The translations under genes and the position numbers were made by a program. The notes below the pieces were generated by a model. The model was not told the origin of the DNA and did no database searches. It saw only the letters and a list, made by a program, of their open reading frames with translations. A stretch of DNA of 27,500 nt from Prorocentrum cordatum (lineage: Eukaryota; Sar; Dinophyceae; Prorocentrales; Prorocentraceae), in assembly GCA_963575745.1 (NCBI GenBank), contig CAUYUJ010009505.1, positions 1 to 27,500 on the forward strand. The letters run 5' to 3'. The number at the start of each line of letters is the position of its first letter. The first letter of the stretch is position 1. This document shows, piece by piece, positions 1 through 9,702 of this stretch.

Positions 1-3000
1 TATGCCCAGAAGCTTCAGGAGGGCTGGAAATGTCAGACGCGGTGGGAGCGCGGTGGCCCTGGCGAGGATTTTGCAGGGTGGGTGGCTCCTAGAAACCTAT
101 GCCCAGAGGTCTCAGGGGGGCTTGGAATGTCAGACGCGGCGGGGGCGCGGTAGGGAGTTCCGGCGAGGATTTTGCAGGGTGGGTGAAACTCATGCCCAGA
201 GGCCTCAGGGGGGCTGGGAATGTCAGACGCGGTGGGGGCGCGGTGGGGGGTCCCGGCGAGGATTTTGCAGGGTGGGTGGATCCTAGAAACCTATGCCCAG
301 AGGCTTCAGGGGGGCTGGGAATGTCAGACGCGGTGGGGGCGCGGTGGCGGGTACCGACGAGGATTTTGCAGGTTGGGTGGCTCCTGAAACCTATGCCCAG
401 AGACATCAGGGGGGCTGGGAATGTCAGTCGCGGTGAGAGCGCGGTGAAGGTCCCGGCGAGGATTTTGCAGGGTGGGTGGCTCCTAAAACCTGTGCCCAGA
501 GGCTTCAGAGGGGCTGGGAATGTCAGACGCGGTGGAGGCGCGGTGGGGGGTTCCGGCGAGGATTTTGCAGGGTAGGTGGCTCCTAGAAACCTATGCCCAG
601 AGGCCTCAGGGAGCTGGGAATGTCAGACGCGGTGGGGGCGCGGTGGGGGGTCCCGGCGAGGATTTAGCAGGGTGGGTGGCTCCTAAAAGCCTATGCCCAG
701 AGGCCTCAGGGTAACTGGGAATGTCAGACGCGGTGAGGGCGCGGTGGGGGGTCCCGGCGAGGATTTTGCAGGGTGGGTGGTTCTTAGAAACCTATGCCGG
801 GAGGCTTCAGGGGGGCTGGAAATGTCAGACGCGGTGTCCCGGCGAGGATTTTGCAGGGTGGGTGGCTCCTAGAAACCTATGCCCAGAGGCCTCAGGAGGG
901 CTGGGAATGTCAGACGCGGTGGGGGCGCGGTGGGGGGTCTCGGCGAAGATTTTGCAGGGTGGGTGGCTCCTAAGCCAGTAGTGGCCCTAGAGCCTCCAGA
1001 ACGGCTGGGATGTCCAGGCGCGGTGGGGGCGCTGGTGGGGGGGGTCTCGGGGCGGGAATTTGTGCCAGGGTGGGTGGCTCGTAAAAAACCTATGGCCAGA
1101 GGCCTCAGGGGAGCTGGGAATGTCAGACGCGGTGGGGGCGCGGTAGGGGGTTCCGGCGAGGATTTTGCAGGGTGGGTAAAACCTATGCCCAGAAGCCTCA
1201 GGGGTGCTGGGAATGTCACACGCGGTGGGGGCGCGGTGGGGGGGTCCCGGCGAGGATTTTGCAGGGTGGGTGGCTGGCCCCGGCAAGGATTGTGCAGGGT
1301 TGGAGAAACCTATGCCCAGAGCCCTCAGGGGGGCTGGGAATGTCAGACGCGGTAGGGGCGCGGTGGGGGGTCCCGGCGAGGATTTTGCAGGGTAGGTGGC
1401 TCCTAGAAACCTATGCCCGGAAAAGGCCTCAAGGAGGCTGGGATCCCAGACGCGGTGGGGGCGCGGTGGGAGGTCCGGGCGAGGATTTTGCAGGAGGATT
1501 TTGCAGGGTGGGTGGCTCCTAGAAACCTATGCCCAAAGGACTCGAGGGGGCTGGATATGTCAGACGCGGTGGGGGCGCAGGGTGGGTGGCTCCTAGAAAC
1601 CTATGCCCAGAGGACTCAAGGGGGCTGGATATGTCAGACGCGGTGGGGGCGCGGTGGGGGGTCCCGGCGAGGATTTTGCAGGGTGGGTGGCTCCTAAAAC
1701 TTATGCCCAGAGGCTGCAGAGAGGCTGGGAATGTCAGACGCGGTGGGGGCGCGGTGGGGGGTGCTGGCGAGGATTTTGCAGGGTGGGTGGCTCCTGGAAA
1801 CCTATGCCCAGAGGTCTCAGGGGAGCTTGGAATGTCAGACGCGGTGGGGGCGCGGTAGGGAGTTCCGGCGAGGATTTTGCAGGGTGGGTGAAACTCATGC
1901 CCAGAGGCCTCAGGGGGGCTGGGAATGTCAGACGCGGTGGGGGCGCGGTGGGAGGTCCCGGCGAGGATTTTGCAGGGTGGGTGGATCCTAGAAACCTATG
2001 CCCAGAGGCTTCAGGGGGGCTGGGAATGTCAGACGCGGTGGGGGCGCGGTGGCGGGTACCGACGAGGATTTTGCAGGTTGGGTGGCTCCTGAAACCTATG
2101 CCCAGAGACATCAGGGGGGCTGGGAATGTCAGTCGCGGTGAGAGCGCGGTGGAAGGTCCCGGCGAGGATTTTGCAGGGTGGGTGGCTCCTAAAACCTATG
2201 CCCAGAGGCTTCAGAGGGGCTGGGAATGTCAGACGCGGTGGGGGCGCGGTGGGGGGTTCCGGCGAGGATTTTGCAGGGTAGGTGGCTCCTAGAAACCTAT
2301 GCCCAGAGGCCTCAGGGAGCTGGGAATGTCAGACGCGGTGGAAGCGCGGTGGGGGGTCCCGGCGAGGATTTTGCAGGGTGGGTGGCTCCTAAAAACCTAT
2401 GCCCAGAGGCCTCAGGGTAACTGGGAATGTCAGACGCGGTGAGGGCGCGGTGGGGGGTCCCGGCGAGGATTTTGCAGGGTGGGTGGTTCTTAGAAACCTA
2501 TGCCCGGAGGCTTCAGGGGGGCTGGAAATGTCAGACGCGGTGTCCCGGCGAGGATTTTGCAGGGTGGGTGGCTCCTAGAAACCTATGCCCAGAGGCCTCA
2601 GGAGGGCTGGGAATGTCAGACGCGGTGGGGGCGCGGTGGGGGGCTCCGGCGAAGATTTTGCAGGGTGGGTGGCTCCTAGAAACCTATGCCCAGAGGCTCA
2701 GGAGGGCTGGGAATGTCAGGCGCGGTGGGGGCGCGGTGGGGGTTCTCGGCGAGGATTTTGCAGGGTGGGTGGCTCGTAAAAACCTACGCCCAGAAGCCTC
2801 AGGGGGGCTGGGAATGAGACGCGGTGGGGCCGGTAGGGGGTTCCGGCGAGGATTTTGCGGGTGGGTGAAACCTATGCCCAGAAGCCTCAGGGGGGCTGGG
2901 AATGTCAGACGCGGTGGGGGCGCGGTGGGGGTCCCGGCGAGGATTTTGCAGGGTAGGTGGCTCCCAGAAACCTATGCCCAGAGACTTCAGGGGGGCTGGG

Positions 3001-3670
3001 AATGTCAGACGCGGTGGGGGCGCGGTGGGGGGTCCCGGCAAGGATTTTGCAGGGTGGGAGAAACCTATGCCCAGAGCCCTCAGGGGGGCTGGGAATGTCA
3101 GACGCGGTAGGGGCGCGGTGGGGGGTCCCGGCGAGGATTTTGCAGGGTAGGTGGCTCCTAGAAACCTATGCCCAGAAGCTTCAGGGAGGCTGGGAATATC
3201 AGACGCGGTGGGGGCGCGGTGGGAGGTCCGGGCGAGGATTTTGCAGGAGGATTTTGCAGGGTGGGTGGCTCCTAGAAACCTATGCCCAGAGGACTCAAGG
3301 GGGCTGGATATGTCAGACGCGGTGGGGGCGCGGTGGGGGGTCCCGGCGAGGATTTTGCAGGGTGGGTGGCTCCTAAAACCTATGCCCAGAGGCTGCAGAG
3401 GGGCTGGGAATGTCAGACGCGGTGGGGGCGCGGTGGGGGGTCCTGGCGAGGATTTTGCAGGAGGATTTTGCAGGGTGGGTGGCTCCTAGAAACCTATGGC
3501 CAGAGGACTCAAGGGGGCTGGATATGTCAGACGCGGTGGGGGCGCGATAGGGGGTCCCGGAGAGGAGTTTGCAGCTCCTAGAAACCTATGCCCAGAGGAC
3601 TCAAGGGGGCTGGATATGTCAGACGCGGTGGGGGCGCGATGGGGGGTCCCGGAGAGGACTTTGCAGGTGG
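1..3670. repeat. GC-rich ~100-bp minisatellite with higher-order structure
   Basis: About 37 tandem units can be counted from the recurring ATGCCCAGAGG motif (for example at 99, 191, 293, 394, 492, 593, 1603, 1804, 1897, 1998, 2099, 2199). Each unit continues through a ctgggaatgtcagacgcggt block, a G-rich spacer and gcgaggattttgcagggtgg. Unit length is usually 98-102 bp, with truncated or divergent units near 795, 974-1090, 1413-1529, 1529-1603 and 3496-3588. Because ~100 is 1 mod 3, a translated frame cycles through all three unit frames, which produces many spurious ORFs on both strands. The array begins outside the window and ends at about 3670 where the unit decays. I see no sign that it encodes a protein. 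Confidence 0.97.
99..3500. repeat. Higher-order ~1,705-bp duplication within the minisatellite
   Basis: The block of variant units at about 99-1700 recurs at about 1804-3400. Diagnostic variants repeat in the same order at a constant offset. The unit with gtaccgacgaggattttgcaggttggg is at 350 and again at 2055. The unit with agtcgcggtgagagcgcgg is at 426 and 2131. The short unit with gacgcggtgtcccggcgagg is at 829 and 2535. These give offsets of 1705-1706. Towards the end the offset grows to about 1755 through unit gain or loss. This is an array that expanded once in ~100-bp steps and then again as a multi-unit block. Confidence 0.9.
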
Positions 3671-5105
3671 TCCGAGGTTGAGGAAAGGGCGTTGGAATAG
3701 AGTGTGCGATGTATCAAAAGACAACGTATCCAGTTGAGAAGGATATCGCACACGCCTCAGGGGTCGGCGGATTTTGTCCCTCGCATGTGCATTCGCCTCT
3801 GCGGCCAATTATCTTCGTTTCGCGCCCCGTTCGTTGCCCTGCTTCTTGACCTTCGCCAGGGAGCCGCCGACCAAAAAAAATATCCCCACTAGCTCTCGCT
3901 CGCTTCGCTGGCTTTTCTTTTCCTGCTGCCTAGTCGCGGCCCGCCCAGTGTTCGGACGGCATTCGACCCGCCTCGCGAGCCTGTTGACCAACAAGTTCCC
4001 CCACTAGCTCCGCAGCCCCTGGCTCAAACCGCCGTGGATCAAGCCGCCAGACGCCAGGAGGCCTCCTTGCCCCATCCTCTTGTTCTCCCTCTCCACCACC
4101 CAGATCTCCACCCGGCATGGCTGCAGGCGGACGGCAGGCACGAGGGGCGCCCGCCTCTGCCGCGCGTGGACATGCCAGCTGGCAAGAGCCGCGGCACCGA
4201 CGGCAAGCCTTCGGCCCTTGGGCGGAGGCCGCAGCTTCCTCCAGCAGTGCGGCGGCACGACCGAGGGTCGCGTGGCAGGCCGCTGCCGGCTGGCCGTCTG
4301 CGAATGCCGCCGGCCCGCCGCCGCCGCGGGGAGGCCACTGGCCAGAGGACGCTTCGCCGGCGCAGCGCCAGGAGACAGTCTCGGCACGGCGTCGACGGCA
4401 GCGCGCCACGGCTGCCATTCGTCGGCGGGCTGAGGTTCGTCCTGCTGCCGGGCGCCATGGAGACGTGCCTCACCGAGAAGACGGTGCTTCAGGAGGGCGG
4501 TAAATTGATCATCGGGGGTACCGTCGTGCTGACGATGGCCGCGGAAGTGCGTCTCCGGAGCCTCTTCCCGTCGGGGGCGAAGGAGGTGAGCATAGTCAGT
4601 CTTGCCTTGCTGCTGACCGCCACGGGGGTGCACTGGCCGAGCGCGTGGCGGCGCTCGAGGCTAAGCACGAGGCCGCTGTCATACACCTGAGCTCGGCCTC
4701 CGCCATGCTCGGGTGCACGCTGAACCTCCTGCGGGGGCTGCATGGGTGCCATGGTTGCCCTGGCTGCGGCGTGCCAGTGGCTGCCCGTGCTTGTCAGTGT
4801 GGGTGGTGCTGGACATGGTCGCCTCCGCAGGCTGCTGAGGCTCCTCCAGGCTTGGGCCGGCGGGCTAAGCGCGACGAAGGCTCGGCTCGGCCCTTCCTCG
4901 CGACCCTTGCGATGCAGTGCTGGAGGGGCTTCGACCTACGGCTGGAGAGATCGGGAACGGCAGCGCGGACCTCGCGGAGGAGTGCTGCCAGGACACGCCG
5001 CATTTGGAGAAGAGCAACGGCGGCCCATCCACGATCATGGTCCCTAAGCGGGAGCACGTGTTCCCCCGATTCCCCCGCGCTGCGGCAGGTTTCACATCAT
5101 AATCT
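3671..5105. other. Unique GC-rich stretch without a recognisable gene
   Basis: From 3671 to 4030 the sequence is unique and less biased, with an A-run near 3873-3880 and no coding signal. From 4030 to 5105 several long frames overlap on both strands (for example 4034-4690 plus and 4004-4633 minus), rich in Arg, Pro, Ala and Gly as expected from composition. Short pieces look more protein-like: a helical ERVAALEAKHEAAVIHL segment near 4640-4690, and frame 4917-5102 containing EIGNGSADLAEECCQDTPH. These could be exons of the gene starting at 5114, since the last piece is in the same frame, but no domain was recognised and no call is made. Confidence 0.5.
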
Positions 5106-5113
5106 ATGTTTAG

Positions 5114-6061
5114 GCACTTGGCGCGAGGCATCGGTGCTGACTATTGCGTTCTGATCGAGCCTTACTTAGCCAAACAGTTCCAGTGTCAGAATATTCATCG
5201 CTTTGCTGTCTTCCTCGCAGACCTGCCAAGCCTTCGGAGAGTTATGCTCATCGCCAGTCACGCTGCTAGTCGCGAGTCGCTGGAGCAGCTCTAGACGACG
5301 CTGCAGGCGAATCACATCGATTGCCTGTACGAGTGCGTGGAGGACTTGCGCGATGTGTCCTTGGCGACGGAGCTAGACATCACCGGGGCCAAGATGCATG
5401 ACCGAGAGGTCCGCTTTGGCAACGCTGCCGGGCACTGGCAGGCAATGCTGCCTCGTGGCGTCCACGTCCACGGCCCTGGATGGGCGCCAGGGGTCCTCAT
5501 GTCCAGGGAAGACGAGCTAGCAATGCGCTCCACGATGGCCACCACGATGCCAGCTGCGTGGATCAGGGCACCCGAAGTGCATGCCGCGTTCATGCGGCCC
5601 TTGGCGTCTCTTGCCGGTGTGCCTGGCAGAGGGCTCAGCGAGGAGCCCGCCGCGGGCCGGCTCACACGGACGCTGCAGCAGATTCGCCGGCTCGAACAGG
5701 CCCAACAGACTGGACAAGAGCTAGACGAGCAACAGCGGCGGAAGCTGCAAAGGAGGCCGTCCCTGGAGCTCCTGCGAGCGCGGCGGAGGACGAGCGGTGC
5801 GCCCGCGCAGGTTGACACCAATCCTGACGTACATCGAGCGGGTAGAGGGGGTCCCTCCGTCGATCTGCACATCGCCCCGCGCGTTCTCGGGCGCTTCATC
5901 GGCGCGGGGGGGGGGGGGGGGGGGGGGGGCGACCTGCGGCGTCTCAGCGACACGGTCCAGGCCGCGGTGCAGGTGCGAAGAAATGAGGGCGGCTCGGCCA
6001 CGCTCACTGCGACTGGATCGGATTGTAAGGACGCGAGGGTTCGGGCAGCGCGTCTGCTCCA
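5114..6061 (+). CDS. MIT_C-like (MITD1 C-terminal, PLD-like) plus KH-domain protein, interrupted by one in-frame TAG
   Basis: One frame runs from about 5106 to beyond 6061 with a single internal stop, TAG at 5292-5294. Part one (5130-5470) resembles the MIT_C domain of MITD1. It has VLIEPYLAKQFQCQNIHRF (family: an I.DPY...hQl.Nl.rF pattern), a predicted strand RRVMLIAS, the helix around the stop, then MHDREVRF followed by LPRGVHVH, matching the family's HDREIRF and GRGLD patterns. About 15 extra residues precede HDRE. Part two (5660-5800) is a basic helix, LTRTLQQIRRLEQAQQTGQE, of a type that recurs in algal RNA-binding proteins (recalled). Part three is a KH domain (5863-6061). A possible 3' splice site, atctatgtttag, ends at 5113. 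In animals MIT_C targets MITD1 to membranes and ESCRT sites; KH binds RNA. The stop may mean a pseudogene, an unrecognised short intron or an assembly error. The joined function is unknown. Confidence 0.6.
5863..6061 (+). other. KH RNA-binding domain with poly-Gly in the GXXG region
   Basis: The frame reads LHIAPRVLGRFIGAGG, then extra glycines, then DLRRLSDTVQAAVQVRR and a strand-like SATLTATG followed by the helix DARVRAARLL. This matches the type I KH order: a first strand, the VGRIIGxxG helix-turn with the GXXG loop, a helix, a strand with hydrophobic alternation, a strand ending in G, and a C-terminal helix. The run of 24 G at 5906-5929 encodes about eight glycines where most KH domains have two or three residues. 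The reading frame resumes correctly after it, so the expansion has kept a multiple of three. Confidence 0.72.
5906..5929 (+). repeat. 24-nt G homopolymer inside the KH domain
   Basis: An uninterrupted run of 24 G between ggcgc and cgacctgcgg. It could form G-quadruplex DNA or RNA and is prone to slippage and to sequencing error. It falls exactly in the GXXG loop of the KH domain. Confidence 0.95.
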
Positions 6062-7050
6062 GCCCCGGGCGCCCCCGCCGCAGACTCTGCGGACGGGGGC
6101 GTGCAGATCGCGCGCCAGGAGCATGAGTCGCAGTGGGCCTCTCGCCGCGAGCGCTGCGGCACGCCTGTCTGTCCACCCAGGCGCGCCATCGCGCGGCCCC
6201 ATGGAATCACATGGGCTTCCAGCGTTGATTTTACTCCTCTCCCGCAGAGCCCTCGCGGACATAAGCATGACCAGCTGGCAACGATCGAACGATGTTTTTT
6301 TTTTTGCGCGCGCGCTCTTCTCCAGCCGCGGAGGCGTGGGACGAGTGCTACACCATTCAGCGTGTTCATGGGTGCTGTGAGCACATCGCACGCGCCACCA
6401 CCGACGATGCCCACTCCTTCTGCTGGGCGACCGTGGATTTACACGGGCACCCGACACACGACTGGCATGTTTCTCATGATCGAGCTCCGCCAGCAGGCTG
6501 CTCCGACACCATGGTGAATTGGATTTGCGCCCTTCCGGACGCCGCTGTTGAGTGGGCGCCTGCGGTCGACGATGTCAACGCCCTGACCCGGCAGGTCGCC
6601 GCCATGATCTCTGATCCCGGTGGTCTCCAGCAGGCGCTGGAGGAGGGCACTCGGAAATTGGTCGCGGCGGCCACGGCGAAGCCGACTCCACCTCTGAGGC
6701 GCGGCCGCTCGGCGAGGAGATACCCGGCCAGAGGTCCAGCGCTGCCGCGGGCGGCGTCGGGCCACAGCGCGCCAAGGCAGAGTTTTCGGCAGTGGCGACC
6801 AGGACTTCGCTCTGTGGATCCCGGCGCTGCGCCACTCGTCTCTCGCGGTCGCAGCGCGGAGCTGGCCCCTGGCGCAGCGCGGCAGCAGCCTGCCAGCGCG
6901 CCCCGGCCTGGAGGCGAGGAGAGTTGCCGGTGCTCAGTGCACGGGCGCCTCAGAACTTGGCGCCACTTCCGCCCTGACGGCCACGGGGAGTTTTGCTGCG
7001 CTCCGGCCGACTCGTGCCGAGGCCAGGCTGGCCAGGCCGGCCCTGGGTGA
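6062..7050 (+). other. Coding-looking but unassigned stretch downstream of the KH domain
   Basis: A strong acceptor-like site, ctcctctcccgcag, ends at 6246. Frame 6101-6240 reads QIARQEHESQWASRRERCGT, and frame 6310-6680 contains AEAWDECYTIQRVHGCCEH and the amphipathic AVDDVNALTRQVAAMI with GLQQALEEGTRKLVAAATA. These look like protein rather than composition noise and could be further exons of the 5114 gene or of a neighbour. Frames change between them, as expected if introns intervene. After about 6700 the frame becomes Arg/Pro/Ala rich and I see nothing specific. No domain was recognised. Confidence 0.3.
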
Positions 7051-7470
7051 CGGGCTTTCTCCTCCTCCTCCTCCTCCTCCTCCTCCTCCTCCTCCTCCTC
7101 CTCCTCCTCCTCCTCCTCCTTCTCCTCCTCCTCCTCCTCCTCCTCCTCCTCCTCTCCTCTCTCCTCTCCCGCCTCGGGTCCTGGGGTCCCCCCCTCGTCG
7201 TCGCCGTGGTCGGTCGTCCCTCCCTCCCTCGCGGCTGCTGCGTCAGGAGTTGATGGCAGTGAGTCTGCCCGGGCCCGGGGCCATTGTCGATCTTTCGCCT
7301 GCCGCCCGAGGCCGGGGGGCCAGGCCAGCTGGAGCAGTGAATGCATAGGCGCTCTGATCGATGCTTGCCTCTCCTCCTCCTCTTCCTCCTCCTCCTCCTC
7401 TTCCTCCTCCTCCTTCTCCTCCTCCTCCTCCTTTCCTCCTTCTCCTCCTCCTCCTCCTATCCGTTGCGCG
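7049..7470. repeat. Two (CTC)n homopyrimidine tracts
   Basis: A nearly pure CTC/TCC tract runs from about 7049 to 7165 and a second, less pure one from about 7366 to 7460, separated by about 200 bp of unique GC-rich sequence. Poly-Leu (plus strand) and poly-Glu (minus strand) ORFs across them are artefacts. Confidence 0.95.
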
Positions 7471-7565
7471 CATGTCTTTCCTCGCCCTGCCACAGAGTCC
7501 AGGCCGTCGGTGTTAATCACTTCCGTGGGTTTTTGGGTTCAAGAATTAGCAACAAGGCTGTGTGA

Positions 7566-7882
7566 ATGGATTACCTGCTGCCCGCTGCCCAGTACGCTTG
7601 GCAGGGGGCTCTCGCTTATCTTTGGGGCGGCAACCTCCAACGCTGCCCGTCCGTCCATATTCCTGTCTGCCCGGCGATGCCGAGCTGTGTGTGCCCGCCG
7701 TGCCCAGGCTGCCCGGCGTGCCCGGGGGGGGGTCCCCGGCTCCCGCGAGCCCCGAGGCGTTGGGCGAGGCGGTGAGCGAGGCCGGGCCCTCGTCGTTCTG
7801 GAACGTCGTGCTGCTGAACGAGCTCCTCTTGCTGGGCCTGGTGTGCTGCTACGCCTACCTCTCGTGGGGCACCTGGGCGTGA
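7566..7882 (+). pseudogene. Small hydrophobic-tail ORF, probably retroelement-associated, frame broken at a G run
   Basis: An ATG at 7566 opens MDYLLPAAQYAWQGALAYLW. That frame turns Cys/Pro-rich and ends at 7775. The neighbouring frame, open to 7882, ends with SPEALGEAVSEAGPSSFW, then a single membrane-like segment VVLLNELLLLGLVCCYAYL and a TGA stop. The two halves fit as one small protein if the frame shifts near the 9-G run at about 7721-7729 or if a short intron lies between about 7643 and 7710. The position directly 5' of the next ORF recalls two-part 5' ORFs of dinoflagellate retroelements (memory only). Function unknown. Confidence 0.35.
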
Positions 7883-7897
7883 GCTGCTGCCGTCGCG

Positions 7898-8420
7898 ATG
7901 CTGGCCGCTGGGGGCGTGGGACCAGCGGAGGCAGCCCCGGCGAGGATGCTCCAGTGGGCGTGGGTTCGCTACGAAGGCGAGCAATTGTGGCACCACGGGC
8001 TAATCTTAGGTCGTCGGGTGCGGGCACCGACTGAGGCGGCCTCGCTGTGGGAAGCGGTGGTCTGCACAGTCGACACCGACATGTACGAGGAGGACTACTC
8101 GTGCCAGGGTAGCGACAGCATAGCAGTGAGGTTCACCACCGATCGCGGCTCGTTCCCGCCGGGCGTCCGTGCTGGCAACTCGTATCGGTTCAGACGGAAC
8201 CTGACGGCGGCCGAGCAGCAACAAATCGATCAGACCGCGCTGGACTACTGCACGGCGGCGCTGACTGTGGATCACCAGCGCCTGCGACTGCCAGCGCCTG
8301 GCGGGCCATTCTGGCCATTCTTGGTGCCGCTGACCTTCGGCCAGGGCGGGGGGGTTTCCCCGGCCGCGGGCGCCGCGCCAGTTTCGGGCGAGTTCCTGAA
8401 GCGCTCTTCTCGTTCCCGTG
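7898..8420 (+). CDS. Dinoflagellate retroelement-associated N-terminal ORF (WHxxLILG / YRF domain)
   Basis: An ATG at 7898 opens a frame with a plausible folded domain to about 8270: WVRYEGEQLWHHGLILG, then TVDTDMYEEDYSCQGSDS, then PPGVRAGNSYRFRR and a short helix. I associate this order (W..H.RLILG, a D.D.Y.E motif, PPG...YRF) with a protein found repeatedly in dinoflagellate genomes ahead of gag/pol-like ORFs; this is recalled, not searched. The open frame continues to 8905, but beyond about 8430 it reads through the GGCCTCTTGGGG repeat and is no longer credible coding sequence. No protease, integrase or RT follows, so if it is a retroelement it is truncated at the repeat. Confidence 0.4.
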
Positions 8421-8469
8421 CTGGCCTATGTCCAATGGCTTTCGTCCTCGTCGAGGCCTTTCGGGTCCT

Positions 8470-8735
8470 CCTGGACGCAGTTGTGAGGCCTCTGGGAGGG
8501 TGTTTTGGACCTCTTGGGGGCCTCTTGGGGCCTTTTCTTGGTGGCCCCTTCGGGCCTCGTGGGGGCCTCTTGGGGGCCGCTTGGGGCATATTGGCGCTTC
8601 TTGGGGGCCCCTTGGGGCCTCTTGGGCGCCTCTTGGGGCGGAAAGCTCGGAGTTTCGCTTCGCGTGCCCCCTGCTGTTGGTGGGCCCCTCTTGGGGCCGT
8701 CTCTTGGGCCCTCTCGGGCCGTCTCTTAGGCCGTC
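8470..8735. repeat. Imperfect short repeats of the GGCCTCTTGGGG type
   Basis: A run of degenerate 10-16-bp units built on cctcttggggg / ggccccttggggcctcttgg. They give Gly-Pro-Leu-rich nonsense in every frame (WGPLGGLLGPLG on the plus strand, PRGPQEAPRGPQ on the minus strand). The same motif family occurs in inverse orientation at about 20820-20935. Confidence 0.85.
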
Positions 8736-8736
8736 T

Positions 8737-9628
8737 TGGGGCCCTCCTCCTCCTCCACCTCCTCCTCCTCTTTTTGGGCCGTCTTGGGGCCCTCTTGGGG
8801 GCCTCTGGGGCTGCATCGGGGGGCAGTCCTGGAGGCCTCGCGGGCTGCCGGGGAGCGCCGGAAACTCGCAGAGTTGAGGGCCCCCAACGCATTGGAGGAA
8901 CGTAGGGACAGTCGATGAGTTTGGCCTCTCGGGGCCCTCTTGGGAACCCTGAGATCCGACGCTCCAACAAAAATGGGGGCGGCGGGATTTAGGCAGCGTT
9001 CGGCCTCCGGGGGCCCTCGCCGGGCCTCGGGAGCGCCAACAAAACGATTCGGGACGAGAAGCCGGCCCTAGGGATTAGGGAAGTGGTCTGGACCTCCGGG
9101 GCCCACGCGCCAAAAAAAATTGAGCAGTTGGACGTCTGGGCAGTCATGACCTGGAAGCCCCTTCGCCTCGTCCCCCCCTCGCTCGCTCCTCCTCCTCCTC
9201 CTCCTCCTCCTCCTCTTCTTGGGCCGTCTTGGGGCCCTTTTGGGAGCCTCTTGGGCTGCCTCGGGGGGCAGTCCTGGAGGCCTCATGGGCCGCCGGGGAG
9301 CGCCGGAAGCTCGCAGAGTTGAGGGACCCCAACGCATTGGAGGAATGTAGGGACAGTCGATGAGTTTGGCCTCTCGGGGCCCTCTTGGGAACCCTGAGAT
9401 CCGGCGCTCCAACAAAAATGGGGGCGGCGGGATTTAGGCAGTGTTCGGCCTCCGGGGGCCTTCGCAGGGCCTCGGGAGCGCCAACAAAACGATTCGGGAC
9501 GAGATACCGGCCCTAGGGATTAGGGAAGTGGTCTGGACCTCCGGGGCCCACGCACCAAAAAAATTGGAGCAGCTGGGCGTCCGGGCAGTCATGACGCGGA
9601 AGCCCCTTCGCCTCGTCCCCCCCTCGCT
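8737..9628. repeat. 445-bp tandem duplication of a dispersed repeat (two copies plus the start of a third)
   Basis: Copy 1 is at about 8737-9183 and copy 2 at about 9184-9628. Each begins with a CTC tract, then ttgggccgtcttggggccct, ggcagtcctggaggcctc, gatccgacgctccaacaaaaatg (8956; gatccggcgctcc at 9401), a ggcctccgggggcc block, gtggtctggacctccggggc and ccttcgcctcgtccccccctcg. Matching points are 444-446 bp apart, with only scattered substitutions. A third CTC tract starts at 9628 and leads into related but divergent sequence (ggatgtctgggaaggctctt). The copies share no credible ORF. Confidence 0.93.
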
Positions 9629-9702
9629 CCTCCTCCTCCTCCTCCTCCTCCTCCTCCTCCTCCTCCTCCTCCTCCTCCTCCTCCTCCTCCTCCTCCTCCT
9701 GG
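9628..9702. repeat. (CTC)n microsatellite
   Basis: About 25 uninterrupted CTC units. They mark the start of what would be a third copy of the 445-bp repeat. Confidence 0.95.

Noticed and set aside
1603-3110. Long repeat-protein-like ORFs in the minisatellite (for example 1603-2292 and 2427-3110)
   Set aside because: They come from a GC-rich repeat of ~100 bp, which is open in most frames on both strands. Unit length drifts and breaks the frame, with no sign of codon-level constraint.
6474-7520. Minus-strand 348-residue ORF rich in Glu
   Set aside because: It consists mainly of the reverse complement of the CTC tracts and Arg/Ala/Gly-rich filler.
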